A DNA stretch of 64,000 nt from Oscillospiraceae bacterium (GCA_017448455.1 JAFSLL010000196.1:1-64000); one strand, 5' to 3'. Shown: positions 41,032 through 49,540, counted from the stretch's first letter. Program-made: numbers and translations. The notes: generated by a model from the letters alone, not told the origin.

Positions 41032-42627
41032 GTGCGGGTGCGGATTGACGGCGTGTACTACGGGATGAACAAGCTCATCAGCGTGCGGACGCACCGGGCG
41101 GCCTTCGGAGAGGGAACGCCGACGCCGGGGCTCGCGGTGGCGGGGGAGATCGAGGTGACGCTTTACGTCAACGCCGGGACCGGGACCATCCCGCGGAAGG
41201 CGGAGATCATCCCCTATGTGCGCGTGTGCAATGAGACACAGCAGAGCGAATGGATCCAGAAGGGCCTCTATTACGTGGACTCCCGGCAGTCTACACCGGA
41301 CCGGTACACCACCCTGCACGGCTATGACGCGATGCTGACGACGGAGCGGACACAGCCCTGGTCGGAGCTGAGCTGGCCGGCACTGGACATCGACGAGGTC
41401 AGCGAGATTGCGACGATCATGGGCGTGACGGTGGACCCGCGGACCACGGTCCTGATGACCGCAGGCTTCCGGATCCCGATGCCGGCGCAGTACACGATGC
41501 GGGAGACGCTGGCGCAGATCGCCGCGCTCTACGGCGGGAGCTTCGTGATGACGGACACGAACACACTGCTGCTGGTCTGTGTCTGGAACCTGAAGACGAC
41601 GGCGGACGCGGTGCTGCGAAATAACTTCTTCCAGCTCGACCCGGTGCGGGCCTTTCCGGCGGTGACAGGGATAAGATTCCTTCTGGAGGACGACAGCGAG
41701 GTCTTTGCCGGGACGACGACGGGATATGTATTCGAGATCCGCTGCCCCTGGGCAACCAGCGCGATGGCGGCAACGCTGCTGACGAAGATGCAGGGATACG
41801 TGTATCGGTCGTATACGGCGAGCGACGCAGTGATCGACCCGGCGCTGGAGCTGGGGGACACCCTGATGATCATCACGCAGAAGAGCGGGCTGTTCTCGGA
41901 AGATGTGAGCTTCGGGACCCTGCACACGGCGACGATCGGCGCGGGCGGAGACGAGGAACTCGACCACGACTATAAATTCGAGAGCCCGGAGGAGCGACGG
42001 TATACCCGGCGCATGGAGAACATGGAGTCGGAGCTTACCGTACAGGCACAGCAGATCTCTGCCAAGGTGAGTAGGGTGGGCGGCAGCGCCAGCAGCTTCG
42101 GCTGGTATTTGGACGCGGACCGCTTCAGCCTGATGAGCAACAACGTGGAAGTGATGCAGGTGAACCAGAACGGCCTGACGGTGCGCGGGACGGTGTACGC
42201 GGACGCGGGGGAGATCGGCGGCTGCAGCATCGTTAACGGCGTACTGAGCGTCCAGAACGCCAACATCGACAGCATCAACGCGAGCAAGATCACGGCCGGG
42301 ACGCTGAACGTGGGGCGCATCGCCGCGAAGAGCCTGACCGGGGCGAAGATCGCGGATGAGACACTGGCGAGCGGGAAGCTGGCGGACGGGGCGGCAGTGA
42401 ACCGGGTGATCGGCAACAGCGCGGTGAGCTACGCCAAGACCAGCTTCCAGGGGACGCTGGACCAGGTGGGAACGAACAAGGCGAACATCGACACGATCTT
42501 TGGATACTTCACCGGCAGCGCCAACTTCAGCGCCCTGAACGCGGCAAACTTCTGGCTGAACGGCTACCGCATCAACGCAGGGACCACAACCCCATACGGA
42601 AATCTTGTGACATGGAGTAACAGTTAA
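41032..42627 (+). CDS. Tail-associated protein (endopeptidase/tail-spike type), start disrupted
   Basis: 531 residues from the first standard start (GTG). The N-terminal 340 residues resemble siphovirus tail-hub/endopeptidase proteins (VRIDGVYYGMNKLIS, RYTTLHGYDAML), followed by a coiled segment (NMESELTVQAQQISAKVSR) and a baseplate-like repeat region (GEIGGCSIVNGVLSV, NIDSINASKITAGTLNVGRIAA). Coding similarity seems to continue upstream: in frame from 40975 the residues IQTTSALYNQILAGTHWTEV look like a genuine N-terminus, but the codon before is AAG, not ATG, and then a stop. The inserted toxin-antitoxin operon ends just upstream, so the native start was probably lost. Confidence 0.8.
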   Translation: MRVRIDGVYYGMNKLISVRTHRAAFGEGTPTPGLAVAGEIEVTLYVNAGTGTIPRKAEIIPYVRVCNETQQSEWIQKGLYYVDSRQSTPDRYTTLHGYDAMLTTERTQPWSELSWPALDIDEVSEIATIMGVTVDPRTTVLMTAGFRIPMPAQYTMRETLAQIAALYGGSFVMTDTNTLLLVCVWNLKTTADAVLRNNFFQLDPVRAFPAVTGIRFLLEDDSEVFAGTTTGYVFEIRCPWATSAMAATLLTKMQGYVYRSYTASDAVIDPALELGDTLMIITQKSGLFSEDVSFGTLHTATIGAGGDEELDHDYKFESPEERRYTRRMENMESELTVQAQQISAKVSRVGGSASSFGWYLDADRFSLMSNNVEVMQVNQNGLTVRGTVYADAGEIGGCSIVNGVLSVQNANIDSINASKITAGTLNVGRIAAKSLTGAKIADETLASGKLADGAAVNRVIGNSAVSYAKTSFQGTLDQVGTNKANIDTIFGYFTGSANFSALNAANFWLNGYRINAGTTTPYGNLVTWSNS

Positions 42628-42887
42628 TGATAAGTTTACGGACAAAAGAAGGAATGACGTTTCCGATCGAGTGGATCGGCATCAGCGACTTTGACGGGAG
42701 CCTGCGGTTTGAGACGGGGGAGACGGACATGGCAAAGCTGTTCCAGGTCTTCGCCGATCCGAAGCATACGCAGGAGCTGGTGAGGGTGTTTGACGAGACC
42801 GAGCGGGTCTATGAGGGATACACCTTCTTCAAGGGGATGGACTGGCTGCCAAGCGGAAATGTGGTTATACGACTGTTGAAGGGTTAA
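42627..42887 (+). CDS. Small tail-associated protein
   Basis: 86 residues, mixed alpha/beta (FPIEWIGISDFDGSLRFETG, then MAKLFQVFADPKHTQELVRV, then VYEGYTFFKGMDWLPSGNVV). The ATG shares one base with the previous stop (TAATG), so it is coupled to the tail protein. Its position suggests a baseplate accessory component. The family is not recognised. Confidence 0.6.
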   Translation: MISLRTKEGMTFPIEWIGISDFDGSLRFETGETDMAKLFQVFADPKHTQELVRVFDETERVYEGYTFFKGMDWLPSGNVVIRLLKG

Positions 42888-42890
42888 AGA

Positions 42891-43685
42891 ATGGCTGCAA
42901 ATTACACTAAAATCTTTCTTGGCTTGAAGGCGGGCGGGCTGACGGAGGAGGCAGTCTGGGCGGTGATGGGGAACCTGAACTGCGAGAGCAATCTGGAGCC
43001 CTGCCGACTGCAGGGAGATTTCCAGACCGGGTATCCTGCGAGCAGAAGCTATGCCGAGGCAGTGGACAGCGGTATCAAGTCCAAGGAAAGCTTCGCCACC
43101 GACGCCAAAGGCTGGGGCCTGGCGCAGTGGACCTACCCGAGCCGGAAGCGGGCACTGTGGGAATACGCCAAGGCAAAGAACCGTTCCATCGGGGATCTGG
43201 AGCTGCAGATCGCCTTCCTGCTGAAGGAGCTGAAGGAGGATTTTGCCTCTCTGTACCGTTTTCTTCAGCAGACCAACAACATGTATGAAGCGACGGACCG
43301 CTTCTGCCGGGAGTTTGAGAACCCGGCGGTGAAGAACGTGAGCGCACGGTACAACTCGGCCAAGTGGCTACGGGTAAATGCGAAGCTGAGCTCTGTCCCG
43401 ACGGGGACCTCATTGCCTGTGGGCGAGACCTCATCCACCGCAAGCGGTCCCCCTTCCCCAGAGGGGAAGGCTTGGCCGCCCAGGATGATCTGTGTCGGAA
43501 TGAAGGGGCTGGACGTGACACTGCTGCAGACCTTACTGACCCTGCGCGGATATAGCTGCTCGGTAAGCGGAGAGTTCACGAAGGAGACAGATAAAAAACT
43601 CCGCCAGTTTCAGGCGGACTCAGATTCACTGATGATAGACGGAATCGCAGGCCCGCTGAGCTGGCGGGAACTGCTGAAATATTAG
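42891..43685 (+). CDS. Endolysin: tail-lysozyme-like domain plus peptidoglycan-binding domain
   Basis: 264 residues. The N-terminal domain (about residues 1-160: AVMGNLNCESNLEPCRLQ with the catalytic-type Glu, GWGLAQWTYPSRKRAL, FCREFENPA) matches phage lysozyme-like domains that cut the glycan strand. The C-terminal domain (about residues 200-264: GLDVTLLQTLLTLRGYSC, DGIAGPLSWRELLKY) is PG_binding_1. The linker between them (GETSSTASGPPSPEGKAWPP) is encoded by the 44-bp double-hairpin repeat. No signal peptide is seen, so export relies on the holin genes that follow. Confidence 0.85.
   Translation: MAANYTKIFLGLKAGGLTEEAVWAVMGNLNCESNLEPCRLQGDFQTGYPASRSYAEAVDSGIKSKESFATDAKGWGLAQWTYPSRKRALWEYAKAKNRSIGDLELQIAFLLKELKEDFASLYRFLQQTNNMYEATDRFCREFENPAVKNVSARYNSAKWLRVNAKLSSVPTGTSLPVGETSSTASGPPSPEGKAWPPRMICVGMKGLDVTLLQTLLTLRGYSCSVSGEFTKETDKKLRQFQADSDSLMIDGIAGPLSWRELLKY
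43428..43471. repeat. 44-bp double-hairpin repeat element, copy 2 (in endolysin gene)
   Basis: Same architecture as 31749-31792. Stem one ACCGC/GCGGT is identical; stem two is CCTTCCCC/GGGGAAGG, differing from copy 1 on both arms so that pairing is kept. Flanking CCTG-TGGGCG (43416-43425) and CGCCCAGG (near 43477-43484) could form an outer stem. It codes in frame for SSTASGPPSPEGK. Confidence 0.8.
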
Positions 43686-43696
43686 AGGAGGACGTC

Positions 43697-43939
43697 ATGA
43701 AAGATTGGATGATTCGGAGTTTGAAGACCTTTGTGCAGGCGTTTTTCGGGGTGCTGATCCCGGAACTGTGTGTGATCCTGAATCAGGGATTCCCGGAGTC
43801 ATGGAGCGTGCTGTGGGCGCTGCTGGCCCCGGTGATCGCGGCAGCACTGAGCGCGGCCATCTGCGCGGCGTGGAACATCATCCTGGAACAACTGCAGGAA
43901 GGAAGCCCGTATGAGGGGAGGCATGTGAAAGATGAGTGA
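43697..43939 (+). CDS. Phage holin
   Basis: 80 residues with two hydrophobic segments (about residues 10-28: FVQAFFGVLIPELCVIL, and 39-62: VLWALLAPVIAAALSAAICAAW) and a charged C-terminus. This is the size and topology of small two-segment holins that permeabilise the membrane to free the endolysin. It lies 11 bases after the endolysin gene, and its end overlaps the next gene. Confidence 0.78.
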   Translation: MKDWMIRSLKTFVQAFFGVLIPELCVILNQGFPESWSVLWALLAPVIAAALSAAICAAWNIILEQLQEGSPYEGRHVKDE

Positions 43940-44186
43940 TGTGGTACAGGCCGCGCTCATCGGCGCGGCAGCGAGCATCATCGTAAACCTCATCGCCGCC
44001 ATCGGCAAGAGCAAGAAGCACGCGATCGACGACGCGGTGAAGGAGGAGCGGCTGGAAAACCGGCTCAGCGGGATCGAGCAGAAACTGGACCTGCACAATG
44101 CCTATGCGGAAAAATTCGCGTGCATCACGATCGATATCGCGGTCATTAAAAACGCCCTGCAGAACATGAAGGACAAAGGGCAGTAG
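43932..44186 (+). CDS. XhlA-like membrane protein of the lysis cassette
   Basis: 84 residues. One N-terminal membrane segment (AALIGAAASIIVNLIAAIG) is followed by a charged, amphipathic coiled coil (EERLENRLSGIEQKLDLHNAY). This resembles XhlA/haemolysin-type proteins that assist holins, with topology reversed relative to some members. It overlaps the holin gene by eight bases, so both are likely needed for lysis timing. Confidence 0.65.
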   Translation: MSDVVQAALIGAAASIIVNLIAAIGKSKKHAIDDAVKEERLENRLSGIEQKLDLHNAYAEKFACITIDIAVIKNALQNMKDKGQ

Positions 44187-44203
44187 AGAAGGAGAAAAAG
44201 ATT

Positions 44204-45817
44204 ATGGCAAACAACATTGCAAAACTGAAGAATGCCACCCGGCGCGGGAACAACGTGACCGAGACTGCGAAGAGCGATGTCGGCATCGAACTGCCGGCAG
44301 TGAGCGCGGAGGACAACGGCAAAGTTCTGGCGGTCGCGGACGGCGCCTGGGCTGCGGTAGAGATGAGCACGGACATGACGGTCCCCGTCACCTACGCAGA
44401 GCTGAAGGCGCTGCGGGACGCGGGGGAACTGGTGCCCGGCATGCATTATCATATGACGGACTATGTCTGTACGGCGGTCGGCGAGAACTGCGAGGTCGTG
44501 AGCCACCCCTATGACATTGTCGTCACGGCGGATACGGAGTCGCATCTGAACGAAAACGCGAGCGCCTGCCTGCACGAGGGAGACAGCTATTACGCCGATG
44601 CGGATTCCTTCGCGGATCTGGGACTGTGGGAACTGAAGTACTGTATCGACAACGACACCGGGCGATTCAGCTGGGCGGATGCGGAAAACGGAAAAGGCGT
44701 CGTCTGGTACCTGAAGGACGAGCACCGGAATGAAGCCTATTACGACTTCAAGCAGATCCGACAAAAAAAGTTCAAGGTAACTTCGTCTAGCTGCAGCGCG
44801 GACCTGGTGGGACAGTGGAGTCCTGCCGGAGCGTCCATCGACGGCATTTGGCGCGATCCGACACAGAGTGCGTATTTCTACACCTTCTGCGATCCCAGTA
44901 CGCCGGATGTGGACGCGAGCGTCTTCTCCGATGAGGTCTATGACAATGTCATCTATCCCCTGTCATCTGGAATCCTGCTCACGATGCAGAATGTGACCAT
45001 GGGCGCAGGCTGCCATACGAATATCATCGGACATGACTGCCAGAAGATCTCGCTCTCGAATCAGTGCAGCAACAACCAGATCGGAGACGCCAGCCAGAAC
45101 ATGATCCTCGGGCCGAAGGCGAAGGATAACAGCTTCGGCGCCGAAGGTTACAACATTGCGATTGGCGGGGAGTCGCAGGACAACCACCTCGGGGAGGGCT
45201 GCCAGGCAATTTCTCTCAATGCGAAAGGGAACACGGTCGGGGAGACGGTCGGCTGGACCACAATCAAAGGCAACCACAATGAGATCGGCAGCGGGTGTAG
45301 CAGTGTCAATATCGAAAGCGGCAGTTCGGATAATGTGGTAGGACAGGGGGCTTCGAGCATCACAGTCAACGGTTATCGGAACCGGATCGGAAACGGCTGC
45401 AACACCATCCGGATGACAGGCCTCTGCTACGACAACGAGTTCGGTAACAACTGCCGGAATATTACCATGGCTTCCGGCGGATGTTACAACCGCTTCGGAG
45501 ACGGCTGTGAGAACAACACACTAGGGAATGGCTGCTGCGGCAATACCTTTGGAGAAGTGTGTTGGTATATTACACTGGCTGCTTATTCCAACTACAACAC
45601 CTTTGATACGAATCTATGGTACGTGCGCTTCCAGGGGAGCACCGCGGCGACGCAGGAACATCCGGCGCAGTACTATCATGTGCTGAGCGGCGTCCGAGGA
45701 ACGAGCGAAAGCCTGATCGACATCAATCCGGAGCGAGACAGGGACTACGTCACCTTCGTGGGCTACAACAGCAGCGGGGTGCTGAAACAGTACTGCCCCA
45801 TGGATGGGGCGACGTGA
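44204..45817 (+). CDS. Tail fibre/receptor-binding protein with beta-helix repeats
   Basis: 537 residues. The N-terminal 190 residues resemble phage fibre bases (KLKNATRRGNNV, SAEDNGKVLAVADGAW, YAELKALRDAGELVPGMHY in part). From about residue 255 to 480 there are about ten repeats of roughly 20 residues with the pattern N-x-(I/F)-G-x-x-C-x-x-I-x-(L/M), for instance NIIGHDCQKISL, NRIGNGCNTIRM, NEFGNNCRNITM. This predicts a right-handed beta-helix with stacked Asn and Cys ladders, a usual architecture for sugar-binding fibres. It follows the lysis genes, an unusual but known order, and may determine host range. Confidence 0.75.
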   Translation: MANNIAKLKNATRRGNNVTETAKSDVGIELPAVSAEDNGKVLAVADGAWAAVEMSTDMTVPVTYAELKALRDAGELVPGMHYHMTDYVCTAVGENCEVVSHPYDIVVTADTESHLNENASACLHEGDSYYADADSFADLGLWELKYCIDNDTGRFSWADAENGKGVVWYLKDEHRNEAYYDFKQIRQKKFKVTSSSCSADLVGQWSPAGASIDGIWRDPTQSAYFYTFCDPSTPDVDASVFSDEVYDNVIYPLSSGILLTMQNVTMGAGCHTNIIGHDCQKISLSNQCSNNQIGDASQNMILGPKAKDNSFGAEGYNIAIGGESQDNHLGEGCQAISLNAKGNTVGETVGWTTIKGNHNEIGSGCSSVNIESGSSDNVVGQGASSITVNGYRNRIGNGCNTIRMTGLCYDNEFGNNCRNITMASGGCYNRFGDGCENNTLGNGCCGNTFGEVCWYITLAAYSNYNTFDTNLWYVRFQGSTAATQEHPAQYYHVLSGVRGTSESLIDINPERDRDYVTFVGYNSSGVLKQYCPMDGAT

Positions 45818-45839
45818 GGCGGAGAAGACCATAAAAACA

Positions 45840-45872
45840 GACCGGACAGTATCGTGCTGCCCGGTCATTTTT
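45840..45872. terminator. Terminator at the end of the phage late genes
   Basis: GACCGGACAG and CTGCCCGGTC pair (one mismatch) with a TATCGTG loop, followed by ATTTTTG. A-rich bases on the left allow leftward use by the convergent metabolic operon ending at 45889. Confidence 0.75.
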
Positions 45873-45888
45873 GCCAATGAAAAGTGAA

Positions 45889-46533
45889 TTACTTTTGTTT
45901 TTGAGCAATCAGCTTATCAAAGCCGTATATTTCCAGAGTTGTTTGCCCTGCCTCAAGTTTTTTGACGATCTCAAGCTCTTTATTGTGTTTTTCAATTGCT
46001 TTTCCGATCACGGAGTCTTCCAGCGATTGAGGTATGACGACGACTCCGTCACAATCGCCAATTACAAGATCGCCGGGCTGTACCATGATTCCGCCTACAA
46101 GGACAGGCACGTTGATTTTTGCCAAGGTTTCTTTGACTGTTCCGGACGGATTCACACCGCGGACGAACATGGGAAAACCAAGCTTTTTAATGTCTTCAGA
46201 ATCGCGACAACTTCCGTCCAATACGACACCGGCGATCCCTCGAACCATGCAGGCAGTAGCCATAATATCGCCGAAATGCCCAGCACCGGTATAACCCTGA
46301 CAGTCAATTACAAGCACATCACCGGGTTCTGCGGCATAAATGGCCTGATGGAGGGCAAGATTGTCGCCGGGAACGGCTTGTATCGTTACAGCTCTGCCAA
46401 CCATATGCGAACATGGGTCCAGCGGCTTAATCCCCGAATCCATAACACCCTGATGCGGAGACGGATTATTATCAGCAATATTCCCAGTTGGAAGACATGA
46501 TAGATTCGCTCTCATTTCCTGGTTGAGAATCAT
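45889..46533 (-). CDS. RraA-like aldolase/demethylmenaquinone methyltransferase-family protein
   Basis: 214 residues of the RraA fold. The class II aldolase signature of HMG/CHA aldolases is present: a glycine-rich block (QGYTGAGHFGDIMATA) and, about 15 residues on, DGSCRDSEDI with the catalytic-type Arg-Asp pair, then VQPGDLVIGDCDGVVVIP. Members cleave 4-hydroxy-4-methyl-2-oxoglutarate or oxaloacetate; RraA itself only inhibits RNase E. The neighbouring HpcH/HpaI aldolase and TctABC transporter favour an enzymatic role in dicarboxylate breakdown. It is the last gene of the leftward operon. Confidence 0.85.
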   Translation of the reverse strand: MILNQEMRANLSCLPTGNIADNNPSPHQGVMDSGIKPLDPCSHMVGRAVTIQAVPGDNLALHQAIYAAEPGDVLVIDCQGYTGAGHFGDIMATACMVRGIAGVVLDGSCRDSEDIKKLGFPMFVRGVNPSGTVKETLAKINVPVLVGGIMVQPGDLVIGDCDGVVVIPQSLEDSVIGKAIEKHNKELEIVKKLEAGQTTLEIYGFDKLIAQKQK

Positions 46534-46595
46534 TTCGTTATTACCTCGAAATAATCAAATAACATAAGATCAGTATCGCAGTAATAATGACTATT

Positions 46596-47393
46596 CTACT
46601 TTACAACTATGTTATCGTGATATTTTTTTACAGAGTTTTTCATTGCATTGAAAGCCAGGTTTTCATCTTTATCGACCATAAAGCAGAAAACCCCTTTATT
46701 GACCAGCAATTGTGCCCGCTCAACATTTTCAACTCCCAGGCAGAGAACTTTTCCGTAGGCAAGGGCTTTTTCAATAATATAGTCTTCTGCGGCGATTACA
46801 TCGGGATTATCGCGCTGACCCGGAACACCGAATTCCTGAGAGAGATCGGAGCGGCCACTGCAAACCATGTCAATACCGTCGATGGAAAGGATTTCGTCCA
46901 GATTTTCTATTCCTTTCCGGCTCTCAATCTGGATTATCAGATCGGTCCTGTCATTTGCATATTGCATGTATTCAAGACGCTCCATGCCATTATAACGAAT
47001 TCTTCTGGCGCCTTTATCCATACCACGTTGGCCGAGCGGAGCATATTTGCACAATTCGACTGCGGCTCTTGCGGTTTCCGCATTATCGCAATGGGGCACA
47101 ACAATTCCGGCAGCATCATGACCTAAAATGGCTGTGGCATTATCCAATGTGGCTGAACGGACTATGACAGGGAAGTTCAGCAGCCGAGCCATATTCAGCA
47201 TTTCAAGCAGGAGGCGATCTCCGAACAGGCGGTGTTCTGCGTCAATGCGGGCAAAATCATAGCCTGTCCGATATGCCATCTCGATCATCATTGGATCAGG
47301 CAGCGTGATTGTTAAGCCATAAGAGGGGATCCTGGCCTTGGCACGTTCACGTATTGAAATAGGTAGGTCAGTCATATCATAAATCATCTCCAT
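46596..47393 (-). CDS. HpcH/HpaI-family aldolase
   Basis: About 265 residues, a pyruvate- or phosphoenolpyruvate-type aldolase of the HpcH/HpaI/citrate lyase superfamily. Seen are FARIDAEHRLFGD (catalytic His region), VIVRSATLD, IIQIESRKGIENLDEIL with the metal-ligand Glu and DMVCSGRSDLSQEFG with the metal-ligand Asp. It splits 2-keto-3-deoxy or 4-hydroxy-2-oxo acids. Several ATGs lie close together at the start; 47378 is an alternative. Position after tctA suggests it acts on the imported acid or its product. Confidence 0.87.
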   Translation of the reverse strand: MEMIYDMTDLPISIRERAKARIPSYGLTITLPDPMMIEMAYRTGYDFARIDAEHRLFGDRLLLEMLNMARLLNFPVIVRSATLDNATAILGHDAAGIVVPHCDNAETARAAVELCKYAPLGQRGMDKGARRIRYNGMERLEYMQYANDRTDLIIQIESRKGIENLDEILSIDGIDMVCSGRSDLSQEFGVPGQRDNPDVIAAEDYIIEKALAYGKVLCLGVENVERAQLLVNKGVFCFMVDKDENLAFNAMKNSVKKYHDNIVVK

Positions 47394-47449
47394 TATGTTA
47401 TATGGTCATTAAAACAAAGCGGTAGATCGACGGAAATTGCCGGTTGCTT

Positions 47450-49000
47450 TTAACTGTTGGCAGCCTGTTTCCTACGCTGGATTGCTTTCTTAATGCTCGG
47501 ATAAAACAGGGTGATTATTGTAAGAAGAATAAGAGCGATCGCGATTGGCCGGCCGAGCATATATTTGACCCATTGCCCTCTGGCCATTACCAGACTTCTG
47601 CGGAATCCTTTCTCCGTTAATTGGCCAAGAACAAGACCAAGGGCGAGGCTTCCGCCGCTGTACTTGCACATATTGAAGAAGTACCCGATGAGTCCAAAGC
47701 CAAAGAGCAACATGACCAACTCAGTTGCACTGCCGATGCTTACCACGGAATATCCACCAATGGTGACAAAGACAATGACAATGACATTGAGAATGGCATC
47801 CGGTATTTCTACAATTCTGCTGGCGAAACGAACAAAGAGCATGCCAGCAAAATACATAAGAATATTGATCAAAAGGAAACTGAAGAGCACAGGATAGGTG
47901 GTGTTTGCGTGCGTTGTAAAGAGCGTGAAACCAGGAGTAAAGCCTTGAATAACAAGTGCACTCATCAGCAATGCGGCGGTTGAGCTGCCGGGGATACCCA
48001 AGGTCATCATCGGAATAATAGCCCCGCCGGAAGTGGCGTTATTTGCTGTTTCTGGTCCAACGATACCCTCTGTGCAGCCGGTGCCGAATGATTCGGGGTG
48101 CTTGGACACACGTTTTGCCTCATTATATCCAATAAAAGCACCGATATTTCCGCCGGCGCCGGGGAGTATTCCTACAAACAAACCGACTACAGAGCAATAC
48201 AGATGAAGCGGCAGATCCTTTAGGCGTTCGGCCCAGGTATAAGTCTCTCTCGACTTCATGTCCAGCTTTACCTTCTCGACAGCGTGTTTCTCCTTGTCTT
48301 TGCTCAGCGTCTTTTGCGTAAGATTCAAGACCTGGGCAATTGCAAATAAGCCGAGAAAAATCAGAGTCGTACTGAGGCCCGGTTTCAGCATCTGGGTGCC
48401 GAATGTGTAGCGGTATTGTTCTTCCAGCGGGAATTGGCCAATCTGGCTGAGACAGAATCCAAAAGCGCCTGAAACGACACCTTTTAAAACGGAATCGCTT
48501 GCCAGGCTTGCTATCAAACTAATGCCAAACAAACCCATAGCAAAATACTCAGGTGAATCAAATAAGAGAGATACTCTGGCCAAAAGGGGAGCAACAAACA
48601 GAAGGCATACTGCAGAGAAAGTACCTCCGAAAACAGAGCTGTAGGTTGAAATCTGGCAAGCTTTTAAAGCCTTCCCGGATCTTGCCATCGGATAACCATC
48701 AAAAGCGGTTGGTATATTGCCGGCGGTGCCGGGAGTTTTTAATAAAATTGAGGTATACGATCCGCCAGTCATTGCACACGTATATACTGACATGAGCATG
48801 GCCATTGCGGGTATAGGATCCATCACATAGGTAAGAGGAAGAAGCAGGGGAATGGTGGCATTTGGACCCAGACCCGGAAGTGCTCCGACAACCATTCCTC
48901 CGAATATTCCAACCAGCAAACCGAATAGCATTTGCCAGGAAAAAAGTGCGTCAATAAAAGACGCAAGAGCGGGGATCATTCCAGAATAAACACTCGTCAT
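47450..49000 (-). CDS. TctA-family large permease subunit (second system)
   Basis: About 516 residues with 10-12 membrane segments. Family signatures: GALPGLGPNATIPLLLPLTY, TGGSYTSILLKTPGTAGNIP, then GILPGAGGNIGAFIGYNE and EGIVGPETANNAT with TLGIPGSSTAAL. The ATG at 49000 has a GAGGGTG site that overlaps the TctB stop; a longer frame upstream runs back through tctB and is not supported. It transports the compound bound by the downstream-numbered TctC lipoprotein, probably a di- or tricarboxylate. Confidence 0.92.
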   Translation of the reverse strand: MTSVYSGMIPALASFIDALFSWQMLFGLLVGIFGGMVVGALPGLGPNATIPLLLPLTYVMDPIPAMAMLMSVYTCAMTGGSYTSILLKTPGTAGNIPTAFDGYPMARSGKALKACQISTYSSVFGGTFSAVCLLFVAPLLARVSLLFDSPEYFAMGLFGISLIASLASDSVLKGVVSGAFGFCLSQIGQFPLEEQYRYTFGTQMLKPGLSTTLIFLGLFAIAQVLNLTQKTLSKDKEKHAVEKVKLDMKSRETYTWAERLKDLPLHLYCSVVGLFVGILPGAGGNIGAFIGYNEAKRVSKHPESFGTGCTEGIVGPETANNATSGGAIIPMMTLGIPGSSTAALLMSALVIQGFTPGFTLFTTHANTTYPVLFSFLLINILMYFAGMLFVRFASRIVEIPDAILNVIVIVFVTIGGYSVVSIGSATELVMLLFGFGLIGYFFNMCKYSGGSLALGLVLGQLTEKGFRRSLVMARGQWVKYMLGRPIAIALILLTIITLFYPSIKKAIQRRKQAANS

Positions 49001-49011
49001 TTCGATCACCC

Positions 49012-49479
49012 TCAGAATAGGATTCCTGTTGGAAAATGGAGTTCCAGCAGGCGGGCAAAAATAAAGTAGATAAAGAGAATCGTCCCAACGGTCAGGGAAA
49101 TTATTAGAACGGGTTTTTTTATGTTCTGCATAATCAAATACACGGGCATAAAAATCGCAGTTGCAATATAAAAACCGGCGAGTTTGATTATGATCAGATA
49201 TACCAAAACCACAAGAGTTGTAAGAATAGGACCTCTCAGTCTGTCCCAACTGATCTCATATACGGTGTCGTGATCGGCGCTCTTGTTAAGAACAATGGAT
49301 TTTTTGATTCCGCCCACCAGTGTGATCACGGAACCGATTAAAACCACAAAACCGCAAAAAGTGGGAAACAAGGCGTTTTCACGGGTAATTGTGAGCCCCT
49401 GAAGCAGAAAAGCGACCGAGAATGCAATGAGGAACAAGCTCATTACAACATCCTCGTGGATATGCTTTTTGTTTTTCAC
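49012..49479 (-). CDS. TctB-family small membrane subunit (second system)
   Basis: 155 residues, four predicted membrane segments (about residues 11-27, 37-56, 83-103 and 127-145), with a short charged loop after the second. This matches TctB. It begins 94 bases after the TctC stop, with a stable hairpin in the gap, and its stop lies 11 bases before the tctA start. It is needed with TctA for uptake, although its role is poorly defined in the family. Confidence 0.87.
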   Translation of the reverse strand: MKNKKHIHEDVVMSLFLIAFSVAFLLQGLTITRENALFPTFCGFVVLIGSVITLVGGIKKSIVLNKSADHDTVYEISWDRLRGPILTTLVVLVYLIIIKLAGFYIATAIFMPVYLIMQNIKKPVLIISLTVGTILFIYFIFARLLELHFPTGILF

Positions 49480-49502
49480 GGTATTCCCCTTTCTGAATGC
49501 TT

Positions 49503-49540
49503 GCGTAACCTGCAGAGGACATAGCCAGAGCAGGTTACGC
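49503..49540 (-). promoter_or_regulatory. Intercistronic hairpin between second tctC and tctB
   Basis: GCGTAACCTGC and GCAGGTTACGC form a perfect 11-bp stem with a 16-base loop. No T-run follows. It occupies the same position as the hairpin in the other transporter operon, consistent with mRNA processing that favours the binding protein. Confidence 0.6.

Larger units (their letters stand above)
3741..45872. mobile_element. Siphovirus-type prophage (boundaries approximate)
   Basis: Phage genes run from a leftward integrase (3945-4973) through immunity, replication, packaging, head, tail and lysis modules to a fibre gene ending at 45817 and a terminator. The left edge is set by the tRNA-Leu and its terminator. 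The right edge is inferred because the next genes are a leftward metabolic operon. No copy of the tRNA-Leu 3' end was found to the right, so att sites are unresolved. Removing the 7.4 kb metabolic cassette would give about 34.7 kb, an ordinary siphovirus size. Confidence 0.7.

Noticed and set aside
40993..42645. 550-codon open frame on the minus strand
   Set aside because: Antisense to the tail-associated gene, whose sequence matches phage proteins; the minus frame has shadow-like composition.
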